Program-made: the position numbers and the translations under genes
In this document: positions 19,316-29,218 of the stretch, one piece after another
Layout: each line of letters begins with the position of its first letter
Numbering within the stretch: the first letter of the stretch is position 1
Notes under the pieces: model-generated
What the model was told of the DNA's origin: nothing
What the model saw: the letters and a program-made list of their open reading frames with translations, nothing else
The model's database searches: none
DNA from: Chara braunii
Taxonomy: Eukaryota; Streptophyta; Charophyceae; Charales; Characeae
Assembly (NCBI GenBank): GCA_003427395.1
Contig: BFEA01000615.1
Span: 201,646-243,180 of the forward strand
DNA: 41,535 nt
Reading direction: 5' to 3'

Positions 19316-20239
19316 GGCGAGTGAAAGTTTTAGCGGCTTCTACTCAAGATGACGTGGGCTTGATACCCTCCCCACTTCATGACAAGGCCGAAGCTAATGA
19401 CTCCTTAGCTACCCCGCAGACACAACTAGACCAAACTATGCTCTGTATGTTAGATGTGTCTGAAGCCTTAGAAGACTTAGAAGGCGAGTGGTCAAACAAG
19501 GACCCTCGCGAGTCTTGGGTGGCGTTGAAGAAAGGTCCTAGAGGGGAACATTTCGTAGTGGAAGTGGATGTAGGAGGCCGCAAATGTGGTGCCTTCATAG
19601 ACATCGGATCCACGCGGAATTACATAAGTCGCGACTGTTTGGAAAGGCTGCACCTACAGGACCGGGACACCTTAGTAGACCAGTAACATCTACTTTGGCC
19701 AACAAGGAGCGCATGACTATATCAAGGGCGTAGTCTGTACCTTCTCCTATGGAGGAGGAGAGCTTAACCATAAGATCTCGTTCTTGGTTAGCGATGACTT
19801 GCCATTCGACATGTTATTAGGCATGTACTACCTCGAAGTTGCTAAGCCTCAGTTTGACTGGGATAAGAAGGTGCTCAAGCATAAGTTGCCCGATGGCCGA
19901 ACAGTTAGATTGACCAAGTTCAAGGCCAGTAGTATTATAGATACCTATGGCTGCTTGTGCGCATCAGCGTTCTACAACTATTATAAGCAAAACCAAGAGG
20001 AGGGTATGTACCTTGTGTATGTCTCTGAGAAGGGGGAGGCCGTTAAAACACCCCCAGAGATAGAACGCGTCGTTGCTAAGTTCCCTGATCTGTTTGAGGA
20101 GCCCACAGGAGTTGTGGAAAGGGAAGTCGTCCATGCTATAGAAATCATTCCAGGGAGTAAGACCCCAAAGTGAAGGATCTATAGGATGGCCCCCACCGAG
20201 TTAGATGAACTTCGGCGACAACTTAAGGAGCTGACAGAG
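19312..20239 (+). pseudogene. Element B: aspartic protease and linker to RT, decayed
   Basis: Protease-containing start of Pol in the -1 frame. A spacer (SEALEDLEGEWSNKDPRESW) precedes the retropepsin core: GEHFVVEVDVGG, active-site region FIDIGSTRNYIS (D-I-G-S-T at 19600-19614), then after a frameshift near 19690 the second half with SDDLPFDMLLGMYYL. The catalytic T/S is Ile here as in C. The linker reads FYNYYKQNQEEGMYLVYVSE...FPDLFEEPTGVVEREVVHAI. A TGA at 20171-20173 breaks the join to RT. Confidence 0.82.
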
Positions 20240-21595
20240 TAGGGTTGGATTCGGCCTAGTACTTCCCCTTACGGTTCACCCGTGCTATTCGTACCAAAGA
20301 AGGGGGGTACTTTGAGGATGTGCATTGATTATAGAAGCCTCAATGCCATCACTGTGAAAAACGCAGAGCCTCTACCTCGCATAGACGACCTATTGGATAG
20401 GGTGCAGGGATGCAAGTACTATAGTACGATAGACTTGAAATCCGGATATCACCAGGTCGCAATAAGACCTGAGGACCAACACAAGACAGCTTTTCAGACT
20501 CGTTACGGTCTGTATGAGTTTGTAGTGATGCCCTTTGGTCTTTGTAATGCGCCGGGTACGTTCCAACACGCTATGAATCGGATGTTCCATGACCATTTAG
20601 ATAAGTTTGTCGTGGTATACCTTGACGACATTCTGATCTTTAGTAAGTCTGCCGAGGAGCACGCACAACATGTGGAGACAGTTCTCTCACTCCTGCGACA
20701 GCACAAGTATAAGGTCAACTTAGAGAAGTGTGAATTTGGTCGCACTAAGATACTATACTTGGGTCATGAAGTATCCGCGGAGGGAATTAGGCCAGAAGAT
20801 GCGAAGGTGGCTAGTATTCGAGACTGGCCACGACCTCAGACAGTCACTGACATCAGCTCATTCTTAGGAATGTGCGGCTACTATAGGAACTTCGTAAAGA
20901 ACTATTCTACAGTCGCCTCTCCTTTGACTGATCTAACTCGACTTGACACACCGTGGGACTGGAGTGATGATCGCGAGGGTGCTTTCAAGAGATTGAAGCA
21001 TGCACTCATGAATCATGAGGTTCTCATGGTTCCCGATCCGCAGAAGCCATTCATAGTGACCACTGATNNNNNNNNNNNNNNNNNNNNNNNNNNNNNNNNN
21101 NNNNNNNNNNNNNNNNNNNNNNNNNNNNNNNNNNNNNNNNNNNNNNNNNNNNNNNNNGCAGTGCTGGCTCAGCAGGATGGGAAAAAGTTGAGACCGATTG
21201 AGTACATGAGCAAGAAGATGCCATCAAAGAAGTTGGCAAAGTCCACCTACGACAGGGAACTCTATGCTCTGTATAAAGCACTTGTCCATTGGAAACACTT
21301 CCTTGTAGGAAGGTTCTTCTACTTGAGGACTGATCATCAGACCCTCAAATGGATCAAGACTCAACCGGCTCTTTCTGACGCACTCAAGCGGTGGATTGAG
21401 GTCATAGATCAATATGACTTCAAGCTTGAGTACCTGAAGGGAGAGTACAACAAGGTTGCAGACGCGCTATCACGTAGAGCAGACTACCTAGGTGCGCTAG
21501 TTTCTGACTTTTGCATATCTGACGAAGTAACTCAATCATTGGTGGGAGCCTATCAGGAAGACCCTGTCACGATGGACATCATTCGCAAACTTTAG
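20174..21595 (+). pseudogene. Element B: reverse transcriptase and RNase H
   Basis: RT begins IYRMAPTELDELRRQLKELT, broken by TAG at about 20240. From there one frame holds all RT motifs: VPKKGGTLRMCIDYRSLNAI, TIDLKSGYHQ, MPFGLCNAPGTFQ, the catalytic YLDD at 20618-20629, LGHEVSAEGI, then SFLGMCGYYRNFV. The RNase H domain follows with STYDRELYALYKAL, LRTDHQTLKWIKTQ and NKVADALSRR; its first motif (after TTD) falls in the N gap. Stop at TAG 21593-21595, where C reads Gln. The gene is close to readable but has two in-frame stops plus the gap. Confidence 0.93.
21068..21157. other. Assembly gap of 90 N inside RNase H
   Basis: Ninety Ns interrupt the frame between TTD and AVLAQQ. Element C has only seven codons (ASQYGIG) between the same points, so the true missing length is probably 21 nt. 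Confidence 0.95.
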
Positions 21596-22796
21596 GCAAA
21601 AGACAAGGCTACAGAAAGTGAGTTTGTGATGGTGGACGGGTTACTCTATCTTGAGAAGGCGAGAATAAAAAGGTTAGTAGTTTCATCTAGTGAACAATTG
21701 CCTAGTTTATTTCTAGGCGAATGTCATGATGCAACCGGGCACTTTGGCTACAAAAAGACGAGTGCTAACCTAGTACAACGATTTTGGTGGCCTGGTATGT
21801 TCGATGACGCAAAGAAGTACGTAGACGGGACAAGCCGCGCACTCAAGCACCGCTTGGGTTGTTGAAGCCCTTACCCATCCCTGCTGGTCCAGGACTGAGT
21901 GTATCCATGGATTTCATGGACACCTTGGTGACCAGCAAGAGTGGCAAGAGGCACATATTCGTCATCATTGATCGATTCACCAAGTACGCTAGACTAATGG
22001 CCATGCCAGAGACAGCCAGGACTGACTATGTCATCAAGTTGTTCAAGGACAACTGGGTGCGGGACTTTGGTTTACCAAAGACCATCATTAGTGACAGAGA
22101 TGTCCACTTCACTAGTGAGTTGTGGAAGAAGACTACAAAACAAATGGGCAGTCAACTTCAAATGACTTCGGGAAATCATCCTGAAGCCAACGAACAGGCC
22201 GAGCAAATGAACAGAGTTGTGCAACACTTGCTGAGGCATTACATCAAGCCCAGCCAGGAAGACTGGGATGAGCAATTGTCTCTTATCGCCAGCCTGTACA
22301 ACAATGTTGTACATAGCAGTACCGACGTGAGTCCTAATCAGCTACACTTAGGATGGAATCCTAGATCAGCACTAGACATCCTCCTACCTGAGAGCCGAAC
22401 TGCCGCAACTCCAGGCACACTTGAGTATGGTGTGCAGTATGAGAAGTTGCTGCAAGAAGCTGTCGAGCACATGAAGAAAGCTCAACAAGCAATGATTGCT
22501 TTTGAGAATCAACATCGTCGACAGTCCTCATTTCAGGTGGGGGAACGTGTCTGGGTTAAGGCTAGCGAGCTAGGACAATAATTCGGAATCTCTCGTAAAC
22601 TAATGCCTCAGTATTTTGGTCCCTGGGAAGTCCTAGATATAGTGGGAGATGAAATGGATGGTCCTACGTACGTCATTCGTGTCCCTGGACACCTACGCAC
22701 TTACCCAGTCTTTCATGCCTCAAAGCTTGCACCTTTCGCTAAGACTGATCAATTCCGTTCCAGGAGATCGATGCTGCGCCCAACCATGGATGGACA
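21596..22796 (+). pseudogene. Element B: integrase, zinc finger damaged
   Basis: Same frame as RNase H up to the zinc-finger region: ECHDATGHFGYKKTSANLVQ keeps the two His, but the Cys pair is lost. About 19 nt that in C encode the CQVC motif are missing near 21820, which also shifts the frame. The core then reads from 21859: SVSMDFMDTLV (first Asp), TIISDRDVHFTSELWKK (second Asp), and HPEANEQAEQMNRVV with the Glu. The C-terminal GERVWVKASELGQ is followed by TAA 22579-22581, after which the same frame continues (SRKLMPQYFGPWEVLDIVGD). The family enzyme inserts cDNA into chromatin; this copy is inactive. Confidence 0.9.
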
Positions 22797-23019
22797 AGTC
22801 GACATTGAAGACATTGTGGATCACAGGGATATGCCTGTTCCGAAGCCGTTGGGTCGAGGAAGACCTCCTAAGCCCAAGAGGGAGTACCACGTCAGATTCA
22901 GGCATCATACGGATCCAAAAGAAGATCGGTGGTTTACCTGGGAGGAACTGATGGAAACAGCTCCTCAGGTGGTGGCAGATTATGAACGGAAGCTAAAAGG
23001 GAAGGCACCTGCGAAGTAA
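22797..23019 (+). pseudogene. Element B: chromodomain-like C-terminus of Pol
   Basis: C-terminal tail after the integrase: VDIEDIVDHRDMPVPKPLGR, a basic Pro-rich insert, then YHVRFRHHTDPKEDRWFTWEELMETAPQVV in pieces that match a chromodomain's second and third strands and helix. The canonical Y-x-V-x-W-x-G-Y is Y-H-V-R-F-R-H-H, so the aromatic cage is incomplete, as in the type II chromodomains of plant chromoviruses. The stop is TAA at 23017-23019, 24 bp before the PPT. It may direct integration to marked chromatin (family inference). Confidence 0.75.
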
Positions 23020-23043
23020 GCATCTCAGCGGACTTTCGAAGCT

Positions 23044-23056
23044 AAGGGGGATGGAA
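23044..23056 (+). promoter_or_regulatory. Element B: polypurine tract
   Basis: AAGGGGGATGGAA, interrupted by one T, directly before the 3' LTR start TGTGAGG. Element D has the same tract before its LTR. Confidence 0.88.
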
Positions 23057-24070
23057 TGTGAGGATTGAGCCCTCAAGTAGGGGCCTTGCCATGATGTACA
23101 TGTTCTGGGCTAAGGCCCCAGCAAGCCTAGTACCCGCCCTAAGTGAAGGCGGGCCAGCAAATCAACAAGAGCCCTTTGTGCCAACATTTCATGAAGTGGG
23201 GTCTATACAGTTGCAGCACGCCAGTTGGTTGGAGTGCACCGAGTCTTGAGTTAGTTAGGCCCTGGGCACTCGAACGTGAGGCCAACAATGCATGCTGGGT
23301 AGAGAGGCCGAAAATGTCAAAGGGAAATCGGCCCAGTGTCTGAATCTGGCCGCAGGCCTTGATGAAGGAGGCGCAACTGCATTGCCCCGGGGCCCAACTG
23401 TATCGAGTTGGCTTCAGCCTCTGGGGCCCAGTCGCAGGCTGAAGGGAGGCCGCCCACGCAGCACTGGCATATAGGCAAGCAGGGCAAGTGGGCAGGGATC
23501 TTGGCCAATGTAGGCATTGCGGGCACGCTGCGCAAATGCATGTGTGCTGCATTGTGCATGAGTTGCGCTGCGCTAAGGTGAAGCAGGCGAGCGCTAGGCG
23601 GTAGGGCGCTGCCTCCATGCATGGCACTAGCGGCCATAGCCGGGCCGCATGAGGGTGCAGGAGAGGTGAAGGGCGAAGGTGGTCTTCGGATGTGAAGGGC
23701 GCTGTGTGGGTACAAGGGAGAGTGTGGGTGAAGAGGACACGTACCTGGTGGAGGTGGAGGTCGGCATTGGTGTTGACATCATCACTCGCTGGTAGTCAAG
23801 TTGTCTGGTTGCTTTCATTGCTGTAGTTGTAGGCTAGGCTGTAGAGTAGATAGGGCACCTGGCGCCATTCACAAGAGAGAGCTACATTGGGGTATGCTGT
23901 TGGTGTTGCCCTGTTGGGCATGGACATTGACTCACGGTTCTTTTGTATCATTCTCCATTGGATGGTTACTCGGTTCCATTGTGCTATCTGCTCTGGCTTT
24001 GACTACTTGGACTTCAGTGTGATTTGGCATTCAGGATTTCTGTGCTTCGTCCATATTCATGTTCCTTGCA
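23057..24070 (+). repeat. Element B: 3' LTR
   Basis: 1,014 bp from TGTGAGGATT to TTCCTTGCA, aligned along its length with 16052-17100. It contains the CCCGCC...GGCGGG hairpin at 23133-23153. The right target duplicate CAAG follows at 24071-24074. Confidence 0.93.
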
Positions 24071-24074
24071 CAAG

Positions 24075-24598
24075 TTTAAACATTTAGACATAACTTTCAA
24101 AAAATTTCACGAAATTTCGTCGGGAGAATTTAGCATCATCACGAGGTCATTCATGGAGTAGAAGATGAATAGTAGCAGGAAGATACACAATTTGCTGGAA
24201 AGATTCAACCTTTCAATTGCAGAAAGATGCAGTTTGCAAAAAGTGAAAGTTCCGTGAAGTTGCAGTTCGAATATAACCTTTTTGCTCAGGCCCGATTAGC
24301 CTTGATTGGCGTGGTGTCTGGCTGGCACTTACTTCCGTTAGGTTAGGTAGGTCGTTTAGATTAGGTTAGGACTAACCCTAATTAGCGCTAATGAGGTTTA
24401 CTCGTAATTAGCGAATTCCTAATTGCGCGAAATGGAGAAATGTCACAAACCTAAAATTATAATTTAAGCGACCTAATTAACCATGAAAGTACGAGAAAAA
24501 GAAAAAATTTTGCAACTTGCGATTTAATGATAACAGAGTGCAGGTATAGATAATCAATCAATCAATCAATCAATTACCGGTGAGTCATCCAATGCTGG
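24075..24598. other. AT-rich sequence, probable leader of element G
   Basis: No gene seen. It is the right half of the stretch interrupted by B. A (CAAT)n microsatellite lies at 24552-24575. If the PBS at 24599-24613 is real, this is the minus-strand leader of element G. Confidence 0.45.
24552..24575. repeat. (AATC)n microsatellite
   Basis: About six copies of a four-base AATC unit, uninterrupted. Confidence 0.95.
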
Positions 24599-24613
24599 TC
24601 TGCTCCGATACCA
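24599..24613 (-). promoter_or_regulatory. Element G: primer binding site, Met type
   Basis: The minus strand reads TGGTATCGGAGCAGA, a common plant variant of the initiator-Met PBS (C has TGGTATCGGAGCTGG). It is separated by three bases from an LTR-like end (GCATCA), the same spacing as in B, C and F. Confidence 0.6.
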
Positions 24614-24616
24614 AAC

Positions 24617-25691
24617 TGATGCATACTCATGAAAAACAGTCATAAGTACGACGCAGATTCCCAGAACCGACCAGATAATACAGAGTTAATACAAATCCAA
24701 GCGGAAGACATGAGATACCTTTGGACTGACGACCTGACTCGGACTGCAATCGAACACTTTCAAACATTCATCAGGGTGTGAATGCCTTGGCCTCGAAGAT
24801 AGACGAAGGGCCAGGGGCTGCGATCATACACGGACGAAGGGAGAGAGGAGAGAAAGGAAGGAGGAGGAGAGGGGAGATGACGTCAACTCAATGTTTCCAA
24901 AGATAGTATCTTGAACTACCAGAAGTGACGAAAATCCGAAATGTCACGAATGCCAAGTCTCACAATATCCCAGATGTCGATCTCACAATGTCAAGTACAT
25001 CTCCGGAAGGAAGACAAAATCAGATCCTCAAATAGTCCTCAACTCGTAACCCCAAGGTCGCTGTCTCAGATGTCATCAGAATTCCTAACCATCTCCCATA
25101 CTGCAGTAGTCCCGTAGGAGAAGTAGGAGTAGACTTAGACTGAGAAGATAGGAGGAGAGAGAGAGAGAGAGAGAGAGAGGGGGCGGCGGAACAGAGGGAG
25201 AGAAGGCATAGCCTTCCTCCCGGTACCTGACTGGTAGCTATGGCGCGGCAGGGCCGCTGCGCTGTTCCTCTCGCTGCTGCGCTCGCTGTCTCGTGGCTCT
25301 CTTGCTAACGCTGCTGCGCTAATCTCCTTAACGTTGCGAAGCTGCGCTAATCCTGAAGACCAACTCGTCCATTCTAACCTCCTGACTGAGGCTGGTACCC
25401 AGCCTTTTGTTGTGTTGGGCCGGCCTCTTGCCTACTGGTACCTGGCGGCCTGGACCGTTGATCTGAATCGACGGTCCAGATTCAAACTGGGTTTGGCGCC
25501 AAAATGTGGCAGCCTCTGAACCGCCGCCGGTTGGTCCTGGGCTGGACCGGTACCGGCCTCTGGCCGGTTGGGCCTAAACGTGCCCTGCCTTAGGCCTATC
25601 TGGGCCTGGTCTGAACCATCGTCCCCCTAGGCCTACTCTGCCTACTAGGAACCGGGCCCTAACTGGGGCCCGTGTGGCTCAGTATGCCACA
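24617..25691 (-). repeat. Element G: probable 5' LTR
   Basis: On the minus strand it would start TGTGGCATAC (25691) and end GTATGCATCA (24617). The ends are inverted matches at 8 of 10 positions, with TG...CA termini and a length of 1,075 bp. It adjoins the PBS. A (GA)n tract lies at 25154-25179. There is no second copy in the window, so the outer end is inferred from the terminal inverted repeat only. Confidence 0.5.
25154..25179. repeat. (GA)n microsatellite
   Basis: Thirteen GA units in a purine-rich surrounding. Confidence 0.95.
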
Positions 25692-25730
25692 CTTACCTGT
25701 CGGGCGGTGCGTTGCTCATCATACGGATGG

Positions 25731-25734
<4 letters not shown>

Positions 25735-25817
<83 letters not shown>
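25735..25817. repeat. (CT)n microsatellite
   Basis: Uninterrupted CT repeat of 83 nt. Reading frames across it give only Ser-Leu or Arg-Glu runs and are not genes. Confidence 0.98.
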
Positions 25818-25819
<2 letters not shown>

Positions 25820-26969
25820 AGTCTCTAGCGTGCGCGCATGCGCACGTCCTCCAGGAGACGATGCTGACTGTTGACTGCCCACGAAAGGTGACGCGCTACC
25901 CCGGCCGTGTGCGCCAAAACCTTTGGCGGGACGTCCCCCCGGCCCCACACGAGCAGTCGTCGCTGCGCTTCAGGCGGACGCGAAACAGTGTCATGGCACC
26001 GATTTTCCCTCATCGCTAAACTGCCGTGCCTTGGCCAATGGAACGCTTCGCTGCTGACTCCATGCGGAGACCTCGACACTCCAGCGCAGCTCTTGTTTTC
26101 GTTGGGCCCACCTCTTGTCCCGCCTGTTTCCCAACACTGGAAGGCGGGTTTCACGTGGGAATGTCACGTGGACCCGCTATTCGCTTAAGAGAAGAGAAAC
26201 TGAGCGAGGGGCTGGACTGCTGGAGCACGCTTTTATTTTTTTCTTGGCCCCGATGTAACAGGCAACCCTGCGCGACTGTACCCAGGCCTGCTTTTTCGTT
26301 CCTCTCAACCTAGAGCCTATGCACTGCACAGGTGGACCCAAGGCCTTGTTCATTTTTTTTTTGGGTGGGGAGGGGGGGGGGAGGGGCGGGGCTGAAAGGC
26401 GCCAAGGGCCCGAGGGGGTTGGGAGGGCATTTTTTTGGATGGTGGGTCGGGGGACCCAGGCAAACGCTTCACCTACTTGTCAACCACCCATCGGGTGACC
26501 CAGAGCAAATGTTGACCCACCCATGACCCAGAAATGCCCACTAACTGCACACGCCCATCACCCACCCAAGGAGGCATAGGTAGACCCAAGCCCAACCCAA
26601 TCACCTTGTGGGTCGGGTCGGGCAGGTGGGTGCGGCTGCGGGCACCTGGTGCCCACCTTTGCTTTGGACCAATCTCCCATCCCAATCCAGGAAACTTGCA
26701 GTTACAATTTTTTGGTCCTTTGAACAACTAGTGATGTTGTCGGCTATCTGGAAAGAAAGAAAGTTTTTTTTGGTGAAATCAGCCACATCTAAGAACTTTG
26801 AAGTGTGTACACAAACGGCTATGTATTTATGACACTGTGTTGTAAATGGTCACCACAACAGCCCCTTTTCCACTCAGATGAGTAGATCCAAAATTGAGGC
26901 AGTTTACCCTCTATTGTATCAATGAAGGACACTGAAGATGAGCAAATCCAGAATTAAAACCGTTTTACC
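25818..26969. other. No recognisable gene; ACCCA/TGGGT-rich segment
   Basis: Unassigned sequence between element G and element C. A G-run (about 26363-26395) is followed by a segment rich in ACCCA words (26460-26600) that switches to TGGGT/GGGTCGGGTCGGG words near 26608-26640. The open frames are short and unfamiliar. Confidence 0.5.
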
Positions 26970-26973
26970 TCTA

Positions 26974-27975
26974 TGCAAGGAAAATAAGCAACAGTGAGAT
27001 GACAATTCCAGATCACACCATCACATTGAAAGCCAAATAGTCACACCGTGTCCAGAGAGCAGCATTGCACCAATAATACACCAATGGAGGTTCGTAGCAC
27101 TGAAAACAAGTGTTCATGGAGAGCAAACTCTCTCCTCCCAACACAAGAGTCCAGTTCCTTCACACTCACACTTGGCGCTCAGCGCCCAGCCTACTCCTAC
27201 ACAGCTACTATAGACTAAAAAAAGACAATGCAACTGTTGACATCAGCGGCAGTCCGAAGTACTTGAAGATGTTGCCCATGCAGACCATCGCCAATACAAG
27301 GTAAGTGCCCTCACATCATCATCATCATCATCCTTCACCTATCCCCTGACTACACCCACACCTGTCCTCTCTTTCACCCAAAGACCACCCCCGCGCTTCA
27401 CTGTAGTCCAAGCCCACCAGCTATGGTGGCTGGGCTATGGCGCTGCCCTCAGCAGCGCCCTCCTCCTCTGCACGACCGCACGTGCTGCACCTCGCCTCTC
27501 AGCGCCAGCCAGCAGCCGCGAGCCTTTGCTCCAGCAGCGCTGCCGCTCGCATGCGAGTGCCTGAATGAGCCTTCCTGGCCAGAGCTCTTTCCTTTATGGA
27601 AAGAACTGGCCTGCTCGAGCAGCCTGGCTGGCTGGCCTGGGCCCAGAAGCTTCNGGAAGGCCCCAGGAGGCTGCCTGGATGCAGCAGCTACTGGGCTGCT
27701 GGGCCTCGTTCGGTTGGGCGCCCAACTGTCTCTGTACGAGGCTGTGAATCACGCCCAGGGCCTGCATTCTTTGGAAAGGCCCGGAAGGCCGTGGAAATGT
27801 CTTGGTTGCTCGGCCTGTGTTTCTCTCAACCAACTGGCGCGTCGCAACTGCCTGGACCCCAAATATGAAATTGACAGTCGAGGGCCTCTTGCAAAAAGCC
27901 AGGCCCGCCTTCACTTAGGGCGGGTAAGGCTGCAAACAGGGCCCCTAAGGCCTGCCGAGGACCCAGGTGCTCGCA
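26974..27975 (-). repeat. Element C: 3' LTR
   Basis: The minus strand runs from TGCGAGCACC (27975) to CCTTGCA (26974), 1,002 bp. Nearly identical to 34867-35893. It contains the conserved CCCGCC hairpin at 27904-27924 and a short (ATC)n run near 27314-27331. Confidence 0.93.
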
Positions 27976-27991
27976 TTCCCTCCTTTCCTTT
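27976..27991 (-). promoter_or_regulatory. Element C: polypurine tract
   Basis: The minus strand reads AAAGGAAAGGAGGGAA, 16 pure purines directly before the 3' LTR start. It lies 21 bp after the Pol stop. Confidence 0.92.
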
Positions 27992-28012
27992 GTGAGTCCT
28001 CTGAGAAGTCTC

Positions 28013-28466
28013 TTATTCTGCAGGCATCTTCCCCTTGAGTGCTCTTTCATAGCCTGTTGACACTTGAGGTGCTGTTCTCATGAGTTCTTCTCGTGTGAAC
28101 CACCGGTCTTCTTTAGGATCCAGATGATGTATGAAGCTCACGCGATACTGCATTCTCGGTTTAGGAGGTCGTCCTCTGCCTGATGGTCGAGGAACAGGCA
28201 TCACTCGATGCTCGACGATCTGGTCAATATCCACTTCGCCATCCATGGTTGGGGGCAGCATTGATCTTCGAGAGGGAAACTGCTCTGTAGCAGCAAAAGG
28301 TACCAACTTCGAAGCATGGAATACAGGGTAAGTGCGTAAGTGTGTAGGGATACGGATCACGTATGAAGGCCCATCTGGTTGATCCCCTACAATGTCCAAG
28401 ATCTCCCAGTGCCCAAAATATTGTGGCATCAGTTTCCGAGAGATACCTAGCTCTTGGCCGAGTTCA
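28013..28466 (-). pseudogene. Element C: integrase C-terminus and chromodomain-like tail
   Basis: Follows the integrase after a one-base insertion near 28470 that breaks 'WVKASELGQ'. It reads MPQYFGHWEILDIVGDQPDG, TYPVFHASKLVPF, then the chromodomain-like part VDIDQIVEHRVMPVPRPSGR...YRVSFIHHLDPKEDRWFTREEL. F-x-H-H replaces the W-x-G-Y of canonical chromodomains. The stop is followed by the PPT. Confidence 0.8.
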
Positions 28467-29218
28467 GATTGCTTTCACCCAGACTTTATTGCCTACCTGA
28501 AAGTTAGAGGGTCGTCTATGCTTATTCTCAGATGCAATCATTGCATCCTGAGCTTTCTTAATATGCTCTACGGCTTGCTGCAACATCTGTTCATATTTGA
28601 CAGCAGACTCTATGCTGCCGGGTGCTGCAATGGGTTCACTTTCTGGTAGTAGGAAGTCAAGGGCAGATCTAGGCTTCCAACCAAGATGCAGTTGGTTGGG
28701 AGACATTCCGGTAGTACTATGCACAACGTTGTTATACAGGCTGGCGACAAGAGGTAATTTCTCATCCCAGTCATCATGACTTGGCTTAATGTAATGTTGC
28801 AGCAAGTGCTGTACTACGCAGTTCATCTGTTCTGCCTGTCCATTTGACTCAGGATGATTCCCTAATGTCATCTGGAGTTTGGTTCCCATCTGCTCGGCTG
28901 TCGATTTCCACAGTTCGTTTGTAAACCTTACATCCCTGTCACTAACTATAGACGTGGGCAGACTAAAATCCCTTACCCAATTATCCATAAATAGTTTGAT
29001 GACATGGTCAGTTTTAATAGTTTCAGGCACCGCGATAAGTCTTGCATACTTAGAGAAATTGTCCACTATAACAAAGATATGTCTCTTACCAGACCCGCTT
29101 GTCACAAGGGTATCCATGAAATCCATAGATACACTTTGACCCGGTCCTTCAGGAATCGGCAAGGGCTTGATCAGCCCAAGCGGAGCCTGAGTCCTTGGTT
29201 TCTCTTGGACAAACCTGG
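28464..29218 (-). pseudogene. Element C: integrase catalytic core
   Basis: Reads RTQAPLGLIKPLPIPEGPGQ then the D-D-E core: SVSMDFMDTLVTSGSGKRHI (first Asp), SIVSDRDVRFTNELWK (second Asp), LGNHPESNGQAEQMN (Glu), followed by SPNQLHLGWKPRSALDFLLP and the VGNKVWVKA motif. All three catalytic residues are present. It is out of frame with the preceding RNase H/zinc-finger segment because of an apparent two-base loss near 29205. Confidence 0.9.

Larger units (their letters stand above)
16052..24070 (+). mobile_element. Element B: structurally complete Ty3/gypsy element carrying mitochondrial DNA
   Basis: 8,019 bp bounded by LTRs and flanked by CAAG at 16048-16051 and 24071-24074. Order is 5' LTR, Met-type PBS, leader, Gag start, a mitochondrial insert in place of most of Gag, zinc knuckle, -1 frameshift site, protease, RT, RNase H, integrase, chromodomain-like tail, PPT and 3' LTR. 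The two LTRs differ at roughly 3-4% of positions by eye plus a 35-bp indel, so it is older than C. Pol has several stops and frameshifts and is not autonomous now. Confidence 0.9.

Noticed and set aside
24556-25200. Host gene promoter or exons around the GA-rich stretch
   Set aside because: No conserved reading frame or splice pattern; PBS and LTR-type ends explain the region better.
25672-26019. 115-codon frame across the (CT)n tract
   Set aside because: Its middle is a Ser-Leu run made by the microsatellite.
27423-27995. 190-codon frame in the C LTR, repeated at 35316-35903
   Set aside because: Present twice only because the LTR is; composition is GC-driven and not conserved in B, D or F.
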